This document shows positions 35,100-44,124 of a DNA stretch of 64,000 nucleotides, piece by piece; positions within the stretch are counted from its first letter, which is position 1; the number at the start of each line of letters is the position of its first letter. The notes under the pieces are model-generated. The model was not told the origin of the DNA and searched no databases. It worked only from the letters and a program-made list of their open reading frames with translations. The position numbers were made by a program, and so were the translations under genes. The stretch is from Pseudanabaena minima (GTDB lineage: Bacteria > Cyanobacteriota > Cyanobacteriia > Pseudanabaenales > Pseudanabaenaceae): positions 4,650,001-4,714,000 of the forward strand of contig NZ_CP159508.1 of assembly GCF_051131155.1 (NCBI RefSeq). The letters are read 5' to 3'.

Positions 35100-36464
35100 T
35101 TAATTCTTTTTGCGACCTTCTTGATCATAATAATCAGGTTTAATAATCTGCTTAGCTCTTGCAATTGCTAAAGCGTCAGATTCCACATTTTCCACAATTA
35201 TAGAACCTGCGGCAATATTAACATTCTCACCAATTTGAATCGGTGCAACTAGAACCGAGTTAGAACCTGTCTTACTGCGATCGCCGATTATAGTCTGATG
35301 CTTTTTAAAGCCATCATAATTAGCCGTAATCGTACCTGCGCCGATGTTTACCTGTTTACCGAGAGTAGCATCGCCGAGATAGCTAAGATGTGCAGCATTA
35401 GTGCGATCGCCTACTTTGGCATTTTTGAGTTCCACAAAGTTCCCAATCCGACATTTTTCACCCACCATTGATTCTCCCCGAATTCGGGCAAAGGGACCAA
35501 TCCGACAGTTATCAGAAATTTGACTATCTTCGATCACTGAGAATTGTACAGAGCAGTTTTCCCCAATGATACTATTCTCTACAAGACTTGAAGGACCGAT
35601 CGTTGTACCTGAACCAACTTTAGTATTACCTCGCAAATGGGAATGTGGTTCGATAATCACATTAGGCGCAAGTTCCACTGAGTCATCAATGGTAATCGTC
35701 TCAGGTAGTAGCATCGTAACACCTGCACGCATCCATTTTTCTCTTGCTCTTTTTTGCAAGACATCATAGGCATGGGCTAACTGAATGCGATCGTTAATTC
35801 CTAAACTCTCGTCAGGGTCTTCTAAATCACTAGCATAAACTGAATTGAGATAATCAAAAACCTCAGTCAGATAATATTCCTTTTGAGCATTATTGGTAGT
35901 CAGTTTCGGTAGAGCCTGAGCTAATTCTTGCCAATCAAAACAATAAACACCCGTACTAACACGCTGATTGAGAAGTTGTTCAGGATTACAATCGCGGTGC
36001 TCAATGATGCGTTCGATCTTCATATCGTGATCGCAGAATACGCGACCATAGCCCGTTGGATTTGGTAAAAGCGCTGTAAGCACTGTTGCCGAAGCTTTGT
36101 GTTGGCGATGACTATCGATTAAAGCTTGGATAGTTTCAGTTCGCATCAAAGGTGAGTCACCAGTAAGTACAACTAGTTCACCTGCAAAATCTTTTAAAGG
36201 TTCCAATAATTGCTGAATTGCATGACCTGTTCCCAATTGTTCCGTTTGTTCGGCAAATTCTAACTGTGGATAATCGGCGAGAGCAGCCCGAACTTGATCG
36301 CTACAATAACCAATGATCGCAATACGGCGATCGGCTTTCAAGGCATCTGTAGCATTGAGAACACGCTCAACTAATGATTTACCTCCCAGTGGTTGTAATA
36401 CTTTGGGTAACGCGGACTTCATGCGCGTTCCTTTACCCGCCGCTAATACTGCTACTGCTAACAT
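35100..36464 (-). CDS. glmU: Bifunctional N-acetylglucosamine-1-phosphate uridyltransferase/glucosamine-1-phosphate acetyltransferase
   Basis: 454 aa, full length. The N-terminal nucleotidyltransferase starts VLAAGKGTRMKSALPKVL with the GlmU signature; GTGHAIQQ and VLTGDSPLM follow. From about residue 255 a left-handed beta-helix of hexapeptides carries the acetyltransferase (CRIGPFARIRGESMVGEKC, AHLSYLGDATLGKQVNIGAG). It makes UDP-GlcNAc for peptidoglycan and lipopolysaccharide. Both catalytic halves look intact. Confidence 0.97.
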   Translation of the reverse strand: MLAVAVLAAGKGTRMKSALPKVLQPLGGKSLVERVLNATDALKADRRIAIIGYCSDQVRAALADYPQLEFAEQTEQLGTGHAIQQLLEPLKDFAGELVVLTGDSPLMRTETIQALIDSHRQHKASATVLTALLPNPTGYGRVFCDHDMKIERIIEHRDCNPEQLLNQRVSTGVYCFDWQELAQALPKLTTNNAQKEYYLTEVFDYLNSVYASDLEDPDESLGINDRIQLAHAYDVLQKRAREKWMRAGVTMLLPETITIDDSVELAPNVIIEPHSHLRGNTKVGSGTTIGPSSLVENSIIGENCSVQFSVIEDSQISDNCRIGPFARIRGESMVGEKCRIGNFVELKNAKVGDRTNAAHLSYLGDATLGKQVNIGAGTITANYDGFKKHQTIIGDRSKTGSNSVLVAPIQIGENVNIAAGSIIVENVESDALAIARAKQIIKPDYYDQEGRKKN

Positions 36465-36523
36465 GTTTTTCTATTTCTCCATTGATAGTAATTTGTGAAT
36501 AAGGAAATTTCTAAATTTCATTA

Positions 36524-36614
36524 ATAACCCCTCCCTAGCCCTACCTTTGCAAAGGGGAGGGAACTAAATTTCTAGTTTTTCCCCTTTGCAAGGGTTAGTT
36601 AAAGGGGGGGATGG
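36524..36614. repeat. AACCCCTCCCTAGCCCT / CCTTTGCAAAGGGG repeat
   Basis: Two CCTTTGCAAAGGGG-like palindromic cores with AACCCCTCCC at one end and GGGGGGATGGGG at the other. The G/C-rich style is unlike the surrounding DNA. It lies between aspA and glmU and looks like a dispersed cyanobacterial repeat. Confidence 0.6.
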
Positions 36615-36624
36615 GGGATGAGGG

Positions 36625-38013
36625 TTATCCATTTGGACGGCTCATTTGCTCAAGATCAAGAACTTCGGCTAGCTTCTCCTCTGTCATCAATCCCTTATCC
36701 AAAACCACTTGACGTAGAGATTTTCCTGTTGCTAGGGATTCCTTAGCGACATCAGCAGCATTGAGATAACCGATATGAGTATTCAAAGCTGTCACTAACG
36801 ACAGACTGCCCTCAGCGTATGCTAAACAGCGATCCTCAACCGCCACGATTCCTCTAATACATTTAGTCGCGAGAGTATCAATCGCATTACCCAAAATCTC
36901 AATACTCTGGATCAAATCATAGGCAATCAAAGGCATCATCACATTCAGTTCCAATTGACCAGCTTGAGCCGCAAAGGCGATCGCCGTGTCATAGCCGATA
37001 ACTTGATAACAAACCATATTTGTCATCTCGGCAATCACAGGATTATATTTGCCTGGCATGATGGACGAACCTGGTTGCACTGGTGGTAATTGAATTTCGC
37101 GCAAACCTGTCTTTGGTCCTGAATCCATTAAGCGCAAATCATTGGCAATTTTGCAAGTATCTTGGGCAAGGTTGCGGATTGCACCCGATACATTCACAAA
37201 GGGAGCCATACTTTGCATCGCAGCCATCAAGTTACTAGCAGGCTTCAGTTCAAATCCTGTAATTTCGCTGAGCTTTTCAGCAACGCGATCGCAATACTGC
37301 GGATGCGTATTTAGTCCTGTACCTGACGCACTCCCACCTAAACCTAAAGTTTTTAAATCATTAGCTGCTAGGTGAATGCGTTTAATATGATCGCTAATAA
37401 TTTGAGCATAGGCTTGAAATTCATCACCAAGCCTGACGGGGACAGCATCCTGTAAATGGGTACGTCCAGATTTGACGATTCCTGCAAAGGCGATCGCCTT
37501 AATCCGTAACTGTTCACTGAGATTTGCTAAGGCAGGAAATAGGACGTGATCCAGTGCTAATAATGCTCCAATCCGAATCGCTGTGGGAATTACATCATTA
37601 GTAGACTGTCCATAATTCACATGATCGTTGGGATTCACATTTTTGTAATTACCCTTAATGTCACCCAAAATCTCAAGGGCGCGATTGGCTAATACTTCAT
37701 TGATATTCATATGATGCGATGTACCAGCACCCGCTTGATAGACATCAACGACAAACTGATCGCGTAAATGACCATCTAATATTTCATCTGCCGCCGCCGC
37801 GATCGCCATGCCCATTCCGACAGGAATACAACCGAGTTCGGCATTAACTAAGGCTGTAGCTTTTTTGATTAGTAAACAAGCATTCACAAAGGTCGGCAAG
37901 GGCTTAAGTCCACTAATCTTAAAGTTATCGATCGCCCTTACAGTTTGAATACCATAGTAAACATCATCGGGCAGGGACATTTCCCCCATGGAGTCGCGTT
38001 CGGTTCTAGTCAT
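36625..38013 (-). CDS. aspA: Aspartate ammonia-lyase (fumarase/aspartase superfamily)
   Basis: 462 aa, typical length. Substrate-site motifs are YQAGAGTSHHMNINEVLANRA (split here: YQAGAGTSHHMNINEVLANR), GRTHLQDAVPVRLGDE, and the flexible signature loop GSSIMPGKYNPV, where the usual V before NPV is Y. Aspartase interconverts L-aspartate with fumarate and ammonia. The first residues MTRTERDSMGEMSLPDDVYY (ERDSMGE) are the aspartase, not fumarase, form. A PGK in place of PAK is seen in cyanobacterial relatives. Fumarase cannot be wholly excluded. Confidence 0.85.
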   Translation of the reverse strand: MTRTERDSMGEMSLPDDVYYGIQTVRAIDNFKISGLKPLPTFVNACLLIKKATALVNAELGCIPVGMGMAIAAAADEILDGHLRDQFVVDVYQAGAGTSHHMNINEVLANRALEILGDIKGNYKNVNPNDHVNYGQSTNDVIPTAIRIGALLALDHVLFPALANLSEQLRIKAIAFAGIVKSGRTHLQDAVPVRLGDEFQAYAQIISDHIKRIHLAANDLKTLGLGGSASGTGLNTHPQYCDRVAEKLSEITGFELKPASNLMAAMQSMAPFVNVSGAIRNLAQDTCKIANDLRLMDSGPKTGLREIQLPPVQPGSSIMPGKYNPVIAEMTNMVCYQVIGYDTAIAFAAQAGQLELNVMMPLIAYDLIQSIEILGNAIDTLATKCIRGIVAVEDRCLAYAEGSLSLVTALNTHIGYLNAADVAKESLATGKSLRQVVLDKGLMTEEKLAEVLDLEQMSRPNG

Positions 38014-38091
38014 AGGAATCTTGTGATCGGCTGTTTTTTTAGATATGCGTTATAGCTTAATGTTAACTTGGCAAGTCGAGATTAAATTCAT

Positions 38092-38301
38092 TTATTTGCC
38101 CTCAAGAATGGCGATCACTTTTTGTTGAACTGACGTTAATTGAACTTGATTTAAAATCTCGATAAACAACCATGGAGATATTGATTCAGATAGACAATCC
38201 ATCAATATCTCCATGATCAATATATTTAGAAAATTTTGAGCGTCCTCAAACAGATAAAACTTCGGTGAGAGTAGCAGTTTTGTATCGATAATTAAACTCA
38301 T
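38092..38301 (-). CDS. Possible small protein, unknown
   Basis: 69 codons with no recognisable domain. The sequence contains an inverted repeat (CATGGAGATATTGAT near 38214 and ATCAATATCTCCATG near 38190), so it could be structured DNA rather than a gene. It lies between aspA and the lipase gene on their strand. Low confidence. Confidence 0.3.
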   Translation of the reverse strand: MSLIIDTKLLLSPKFYLFEDAQNFLNILIMEILMDCLSESISPWLFIEILNQVQLTSVQQKVIAILEGK

Positions 38302-38391
38302 AGAACTGTTGAGTGATAATCAATAGTTCATTTAACTTGTTTTCCGCTTGCATAGCTTTAGTTCTTTTGCCTAGTGATAAAGGCTTTATCC

Positions 38392-40695
38392 TCAACTGAA
38401 TTTCTGATGAATCATCTCAATTACTTTTGCTTCTTCAGGAGTCATAATGCCGTCTAACATCGCAAACTTCTGACATTGGGCAAACAAAGCTAAAGCATAC
38501 TCTGGCTTGATGTCCTTTATTAACATCTCAAGCGGAAGTGGTGAATCCATATACTCAGCGATCGCATCTATCGACGCTGGTCTAAGATTAGCCGCTTTTA
38601 GGTCAGCCAAAACACTTTCCTTACTTCTACCTTGATTTCCTGCCCAAATCACATGAACCAGAATTTGATCAATAATTTGTTCCTGCGGAATCGCACTTTT
38701 TAAACGCTCTTCGCTATCTTTTTGAATGTCTACTAATTTTTCTTCAAAATCAACAGGGTTTAGTTTTGCCTCATAAAAAGCACAACTTGCCTGCCCAAGC
38801 GTGTAAAGCATAACGGCTTCAGAGCTTGCAGCAATCACAGCTCCTGCAACTGGAATATTTCTTAATAGTCCTAATCCTGCTTTAATTGCTGTTTTGCCAC
38901 CAAAAGCTAACCCGAATACGGCGACGACTTCTCCTTTTCTAGCTGGATCTTTAAGATCCATGCCATAGGCACAAGCAATTTGATAAACCATCTCAGCTTG
39001 GAGAGAAGTTGTCGCAGCTAGATCAACTGCAAACAATGCTGCGGCAGAACCAGGGACAATCGAGGTAGCAAATCCAGACGCACCCGCAAACACCGCTTTT
39101 TGCCCAATAATTCTTTGCGCGATTTGATAAGCTGACTCATTGGGGTGTTTTTGTTTTAATCGCTTTACTTCAGCCTCTGATGCAGTAACATCTACCTGAT
39201 CTAATATTTTCAGAAACCAATCAGCATTAAAGATCCCAGCAGCCTTCCGAATTAAAGAATTATTCCCAACAGCCTCGATCGCTTGTCCTGCGCTACTAGT
39301 TGTCGAAGAAATTCCACCAATGACAGCACCACCAACTGTTTGCGTAAATGCACCAACAGCCCCACCAACTGCTCCTACGGTTGCCACTGCCGCACCACCG
39401 ACTGCATTTCCAACCGATCCAGCTACCCCACCAACTGCACTTCCCGCACTAGCGATCGCACCGCCAACATTTCCCGCCGCACCCACAACCGTGCCGCCAA
39501 CTGCACTAGCTGCTCCACCTACAGCACCGCCAACATTTCCCGCCGCACCTGCAACTGTGCCTCCAACCGCACTAGCTGCGTTACCAACTGCCCCTGCTGC
39601 TCCTGCAACTGCACCAAATGCGCCATCCCACCAATTACCTGTTTGTGGCTTGTCAGTAGTTACAGCAAGTGCAGAATCTTTTGTAGAAGTTTCATCTCTT
39701 GATTGAGAGTCAGCAACAGGTTCAACGGATTCAGAGAGATTAGTCATATCAACAATTTCCCCACTAGCAGGAGCAGTTCCCTTTACAATCTCCTCACCTG
39801 CTTGCTCGTCACCTTTAGCAATCTTTTTCAAAAAATTTTTATTGAACATATCTTTTTTCTCTACTAAGCTAATTGCTTGTGTTTCAGGTTTAATATCAAA
39901 CTCAGGCTTAGTAAAAAGCGATTGAGGTAAAGTTTTTTCGATATCTAAAGCTTGAATGTATCTTAAAGTATCATGTTCAATAAGTAGTATCTCAGCAATC
40001 TTTCCGAGATAACCTCCAATACTTTCAGTTATCAAAGACTGAATATTCCCTTGAAATTGTAAGATTTTAACAAGATTAGTGGTGATTTCGCCAAAAGCAG
40101 AACCGTGATCTGGCTTCTCTAACAAGATTTTCAAAAATTCAGATTGCTGTTTCTGAATATTCATTTGGGAGGCATCAAGTTTATAAACTTTACCTGTGGT
40201 ATGCAGTAAATACTCTGGCTCAGGATGGCTATACTCAGTCAGTGTTTTACTCATCTCCGCTAATGGCTGTTGAACTTGGGGAAGCCAAGCCAAGTTATTG
40301 CTAGTCATCTCCACAATACAGCCCCCCAATAGCGGCAAATGCGGAACCAGATCCCCAGGGGTACGAAACCTATAGAGTGGTGTTTCTAATTTCACGCTCT
40401 CAGTTCCCAAGGGCGGCGCACCAAAAGTATAGGTTTCGAGACTAGAGTAACTTGGCTTTAAGTCAGATTTATTGAGTTTATGGGCGAGTAAAGTTGCCGA
40501 AGCTCCGCCCAGACTATGCCCTGTAGTAATGATTTTGGGTTTGTCTTTGAGCAAATCGGGCAGAATATTTTGCAGTTGTTTCCAAATTGGCTCAGTGTAA
40601 AGTTGAAAACCAAAATGAAATTCATCGACAATACGCGGTGTCAGTAAGCTATACATCCAGTCCTTGACGCTGACTGTCCCCCGAATCGCAATCAC
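38392..40695 (-). CDS. Class-3 lipase fused to glycine/alanine repeat, EcsC/DUF697-like and TerB-like regions; 5' end damaged
   Basis: 767 aa from GTG 40695. Residues 1-150 are the alpha/beta-hydrolase core: IAIRGTVSVKDW, the nucleophile elbow TTGHSLGGASATLL, and DLVPHLPLLGG with the Asp. Residues about 355-475 are a repetitive AVGGTVAGAAGNVGGAVGGA-type helix, like membrane-active or LEA-type repeats. Residues about 485-660 resemble EcsC/DUF697 helices (SIVPGSAAALFAVDLAATTS), and the last 90 (CQKFAMLDGIMTPEEAKVIE) a TerB-like bundle. Family sequence continues upstream (HYGFVAING) but is broken by TAA at 40699-40701 and a MITE at 40750, so the N-terminal part of the lipase is lost. Probably a surface or membrane-targeted lipase in origin. 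Confidence 0.7.
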   Translation of the reverse strand: MIAIRGTVSVKDWMYSLLTPRIVDEFHFGFQLYTEPIWKQLQNILPDLLKDKPKIITTGHSLGGASATLLAHKLNKSDLKPSYSSLETYTFGAPPLGTESVKLETPLYRFRTPGDLVPHLPLLGGCIVEMTSNNLAWLPQVQQPLAEMSKTLTEYSHPEPEYLLHTTGKVYKLDASQMNIQKQQSEFLKILLEKPDHGSAFGEITTNLVKILQFQGNIQSLITESIGGYLGKIAEILLIEHDTLRYIQALDIEKTLPQSLFTKPEFDIKPETQAISLVEKKDMFNKNFLKKIAKGDEQAGEEIVKGTAPASGEIVDMTNLSESVEPVADSQSRDETSTKDSALAVTTDKPQTGNWWDGAFGAVAGAAGAVGNAASAVGGTVAGAAGNVGGAVGGAASAVGGTVVGAAGNVGGAIASAGSAVGGVAGSVGNAVGGAAVATVGAVGGAVGAFTQTVGGAVIGGISSTTSSAGQAIEAVGNNSLIRKAAGIFNADWFLKILDQVDVTASEAEVKRLKQKHPNESAYQIAQRIIGQKAVFAGASGFATSIVPGSAAALFAVDLAATTSLQAEMVYQIACAYGMDLKDPARKGEVVAVFGLAFGGKTAIKAGLGLLRNIPVAGAVIAASSEAVMLYTLGQASCAFYEAKLNPVDFEEKLVDIQKDSEERLKSAIPQEQIIDQILVHVIWAGNQGRSKESVLADLKAANLRPASIDAIAEYMDSPLPLEMLIKDIKPEYALALFAQCQKFAMLDGIMTPEEAKVIEMIHQKFS

Positions 40696-40749
40696 TATTT
40701 ATTGTTCACCGTTTATTGCCACAAAGCCATAGTGTTCTGTCCCTTCTTT

Positions 40750-40966
40750 AAGTAGGGCTTACTGAAAAAGTACAAAAGCTTGCTACATAAGGACTTTAAG
40801 CTTTTTTGTCATAAAAAGTGCAAGATTATAGCGTCTAGAAGATCAAAACCCTTGCACTTCCGTGGAAAATTGCTGGGTAAATTTGGGAAATATGCGACAA
40901 AATACTATTTTGAAAGCTGTATTGCCTTTAAATTCACTCTGTAGACTTTTTCAGCAAGCCCTACTT
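40750..40966. mobile_element. 217-bp MITE, ends AAGTAGGGCTTRCTGAAAAA
   Basis: The 22-bp terminal inverted repeats (40750-40771, 40945-40966) differ at one position. No ORF lies within. It is placed in the former 5' region of the lipase gene: before it (minus strand) the DNA reads ANIGDG, after it EGTEHYGFVA. It accounts for most of the gene-free stretch 40702-41011. Confidence 0.8.
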
Positions 40967-41011
40967 ACCGTCCCCGATATTGGCAGCATTTGTAGTCAAT
41001 ACAAACCATAA

Positions 41012-41404
41012 CTAGGGAATAAAAATACGCCCAGACCCTAAATAATTTTCTATATCAAGACCAATTTCTATCAAACTAGCTACACATTTTTCTCGATACA
41101 CTTTCTCATCAAGTCGATCCACATTACTAATAGTTACTACTGGAAGACTGAGATCTGTATTTTTTTCACGAATTGTCTGTTCCAAAGAAGTTTTGCCCTT
41201 CATATTTCTATTGGCAGTAATCAAAATCATTTGATTTTGTTGAGCAAAATTCCAAACAAACAGATCACTACTATCACGAGGCAACCCCACATCCTCAAAT
41301 TGAAGAAATTTAATTTCTATTAGCTCTAGCCAACCTTCAGAAGCCACAACTCCCCAAAGAATTAAAGATTTACCTTTGAGATTGTAATCAATCAAAAACT
41401 TCAT
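41012..41404 (-). CDS. DUF5615-family PIN-like protein (putative toxin)
   Basis: 130 aa. The start MKFLIDYNLKG and the stretch VGLPRDSSDLFVWNFAQQNQ with MILITANRN match DUF5615 (Mut7-C/PIN-like) proteins, in which aspartates coordinate a metal for RNase activity. Its start overlaps the stop of the DUF433 gene by four bases (ATGA). DUF433-DUF5615 pairs behave as toxin-antitoxin or immunity modules; the toxic activity here is inferred from the family. Confidence 0.75.
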   Translation of the reverse strand: MKFLIDYNLKGKSLILWGVVASEGWLELIEIKFLQFEDVGLPRDSSDLFVWNFAQQNQMILITANRNMKGKTSLEQTIREKNTDLSLPVVTISNVDRLDEKVYREKCVASLIEIGLDIENYLGSGRIFIP

Positions 41405-41796
41405 GCTTCAGCCGCTAGCCTCGTTTTCCAAACTTGCAGCTTTTCCCATGCTTTTTTATTTTCAGGTTTAGGATTACGATTAGCTACTTTAGCAAATCTT
41501 TCTTTATTGATTTCTTGCCAATAATGACGGTTTATATCAGATTCTTGCAAAACCTGTTGATACTCTGACTCAACCTGTTCACGATTATTTTCAATGTAGG
41601 CGATCGCTGCATTGAACTGCTGCTCAGTAATATAAAAAAAATAATTACGAATTAGCTTTACAGGATAACCAGCATGAATATAATCCATCAAATCATACAG
41701 AGTAATCCGAGTACCATTGATAGTAAGTCCTCTTTCTGTACGGATAATATCTGACTTGTCTTGAATAGCTGTCATATTTGCCACTCTTATAAACAT
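41401..41796 (-). CDS. DUF433-family protein (putative antitoxin)
   Basis: 131 aa. The DUF433 helix-turn-helix region is residues about 15-75: IIRTERGLTINGTRITLYDL, MDYIHAGYPVKLIRNYF and YITEQQFNAAIAYIENN. A charged C-terminal helix follows (ADINRHYWQE-like, KAWEKLQVWKTRL) and probably contacts the partner. It is translated just before the DUF5615 gene. The start may be M1 or the ATG seven codons later (41775). Confidence 0.78.
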   Translation of the reverse strand: MFIRVANMTAIQDKSDIIRTERGLTINGTRITLYDLMDYIHAGYPVKLIRNYFFYITEQQFNAAIAYIENNREQVESEYQQVLQESDINRHYWQEINKERFAKVANRNPKPENKKAWEKLQVWKTRLAAEA

Positions 41797-41816
41797 TTTA
41801 GATATTATATCTTTAC

Positions 41817-41852
41817 AAAAAAATCCCCCACATTGCTGTGAGGGATTTTTTT
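41817..41852 (-). terminator. psaB intrinsic terminator
   Basis: On the minus strand a TCCCTCAC/GTGGGGGA stem with a 6-nt loop (one G-U pair) is followed by a run of T. It begins about 20 bp after the psaB stop. Conventional in form, unlike the long palindromes elsewhere. Confidence 0.8.
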
Positions 41853-41871
41853 AATTAACTAGCAAGCTAGA

Positions 41872-44100
41872 TTAACCGAAAGCCGTTGTCGTTGAGGCAA
41901 TCAGGAAGGCTGCATATGTGACGATGTAACCAACCGTGAAGTGAGCCAAGCCAACCAAACGAGCTTGAACGATGGAGAGAGCCACAGGCTTGTCTTTCCA
42001 CTGAACTAAACTTGCAAGAGGTGTGCGTTGGTGTGCCCATACTAGGGTTTCGATCAACTCTTGCCAGTAACCACGCCAAGAGATCAAGAACATAAATCCA
42101 GTTGCCCAAACGAGGTGTCCGAATAGGAACATCCAAGCCCAAACAGAGATATTGTTCATGCCATAGGGGTTGTAGCCATTGATCAACTGAGCGGAGTTGA
42201 GCCATAGGTAGTCACGGAGCCAACCCATGATGGTGACAGAGGATTCGTTGAACTGAGCAACGTTACCTTGCCATACACCGAGGTGTTTCCAGTGCCAGTA
42301 GAAGGTGGTCCAACCGATGGTGTTCAACATCCAGAACATAGCGAGGTAGAAGGAATCCCATGCAGAGATATCGCAAGTACCGCCACGACCAGGACCGTCG
42401 CAAGGGAAGCTGTAGCCAAAGTCTTTCTTGTCTGGCATGAGCTTAGATCCACGAGCATCCAAAGCACCCTTAACCAAGATCAAGGTAGTGGTGTGTAGAC
42501 CTAGAGCGATCGCATGGTGAACTAGGAAGTCTCCAGGTCCGACAGTGAGGAACAAAGAGTTGTCACCAGAGTTGATACCAGCCAACCAACCAGACAACCA
42601 AACGTTACCGCTATTTGGCCAAGCTGTTGCAGCGATGCTATCAGGGTTAGAAAGTAGGACATCAAATCCATACAATGCCTTACCGTGAGCAGCTTGAATC
42701 CATTGTGCAAATACAGGTTCGATCAAGATTTGCTTTTCAGGAGTACCGAAAGCTTGCATTACGTCGTTGTGAACGTAAATGCCGAGGGTGTGGAAACCTA
42801 AGAAGAGGGATACCCAGCTTAAGTGAGAGATGATCGCTTCTTTGTGATCAAGGACACGAGCAAGAACGTTGTTCTTGTTAGCTTCAGGATCGTAGTCACG
42901 AACGAAGAAGATCGCACCGTGAGCAAATGCACCAACCATCAAGAAACCAGCAATGTATTGGTGATGAGTATACAGAGCAGCTTGTGTAGTGAAGTCCTTA
43001 GCAATAAATGCATAAGAAGGCATCGAGTACATGTGCTGAGCAACTAATGATGTAACTACACCGAGAGTAGCTAGGTGCCAGCCAAGTTGGAAGTGGAGAG
43101 AGTTGTTGTAGGTGTCATAGATACCTTTGTGTCCTTCTCCCAATAGACCACCAAAGGGAGTTCCTTTGGGTGGGTTGTGAGCTTCCATGATTGTCTTCAT
43201 GCTGTGACCGATACCAAAGTTGGTGCGGTACATGTGACCAGCGACGATGAATAGCACTGCGATCGCCAAGTGGTGATGGGCAATGTCAGTCAACCAGAGA
43301 GCTTCGGTTTGAGGATGGAAGCCACCCAAGAAGGTCAAGATTGCTGTACCTGCACCTTGAGCTGTTCCAAACACATGACCTGCGGTATCAGGATTCTGAG
43401 CATATACACCCCAGTTACCAGTGAAGAAAGGCGCAAGCCCTGCTGGATGAGGAGGTACGCTCAAGAAGTTTTCCCAACCTACATGAACGCCACGAGCTTC
43501 AGGAATTGCTACGTGTACCAAGTGACCAGTCCAAGCTAAGGAGCTAACACCGAACAAACCAGCAAGGTGGTGGTTTAGACGAGACTCAGCATTCTTAAAC
43601 CAAGAGAGGCTAGGACGGAAGCTGGGCTGTAGGTGCAACCAACCTGCAAATAGCAGGAGAGCAGCAAAAATCAACATCCAGATTGCGCCACCAAATAATT
43701 CTTGGTTAGAGCGCATACCGATGGTGTACCACCAGTGGTAAACACCAGAAAGAGCGATATTTACAGGACCAGCAACATCAGTTTGTGTGAAAGCTTCAAC
43801 TGCTGCCTTACCAAAGTGAGGGTCCCAAATCGCATGGGCGATTGGACGTGTAGTGAGAGGATTCTTAATCCATTGCTCAAAGTTACCCTGCCACGCTACG
43901 TGAAACAGGTTGCCAGATGTCCACAGGAAGATGATTGCCAAATGTCCGAAGTGTGAAGCAAAAATCTTTTGGTAAAGACTTTCTTCGGTAACACCATCGT
44001 GACTTTCAAAATCGTTCGCTGTGGCGATCGCATACCAGATCCGACGGGTTGTTGGATCCTGTGCGATAGCCTGGCTAAACTTAGGAAATTTCGTTGCCAT
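41872..44100 (-). CDS. psaB: Photosystem I P700 chlorophyll a apoprotein A2
   Basis: 742 aa with eleven membrane helices. The Fx iron-sulfur ligand loop is FPCDGPGRGGTCDISAWD. The start ATKFPKFSQAIAQDPTTRRI and end AHFTVGYIVTYAAFLIASTT are typical. With PsaA it forms the reaction-centre heterodimer that binds P700, A0, A1 and Fx. It lies 24 bp after psaA in one operon. Confidence 0.99.
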   Translation of the reverse strand: MATKFPKFSQAIAQDPTTRRIWYAIATANDFESHDGVTEESLYQKIFASHFGHLAIIFLWTSGNLFHVAWQGNFEQWIKNPLTTRPIAHAIWDPHFGKAAVEAFTQTDVAGPVNIALSGVYHWWYTIGMRSNQELFGGAIWMLIFAALLLFAGWLHLQPSFRPSLSWFKNAESRLNHHLAGLFGVSSLAWTGHLVHVAIPEARGVHVGWENFLSVPPHPAGLAPFFTGNWGVYAQNPDTAGHVFGTAQGAGTAILTFLGGFHPQTEALWLTDIAHHHLAIAVLFIVAGHMYRTNFGIGHSMKTIMEAHNPPKGTPFGGLLGEGHKGIYDTYNNSLHFQLGWHLATLGVVTSLVAQHMYSMPSYAFIAKDFTTQAALYTHHQYIAGFLMVGAFAHGAIFFVRDYDPEANKNNVLARVLDHKEAIISHLSWVSLFLGFHTLGIYVHNDVMQAFGTPEKQILIEPVFAQWIQAAHGKALYGFDVLLSNPDSIAATAWPNSGNVWLSGWLAGINSGDNSLFLTVGPGDFLVHHAIALGLHTTTLILVKGALDARGSKLMPDKKDFGYSFPCDGPGRGGTCDISAWDSFYLAMFWMLNTIGWTTFYWHWKHLGVWQGNVAQFNESSVTIMGWLRDYLWLNSAQLINGYNPYGMNNISVWAWMFLFGHLVWATGFMFLISWRGYWQELIETLVWAHQRTPLASLVQWKDKPVALSIVQARLVGLAHFTVGYIVTYAAFLIASTTTAFG

Positions 44101-44124
44101 AATTACTTCAATTTCTCCGTTTTA

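Noticed and set aside
39283..39706. Plus-strand ORFs rich in Thr/Pro/Ser opposite the lipase repeat
   Set aside because: They are reverse readings of the GAVGG-type repeats; low-complexity shadows.
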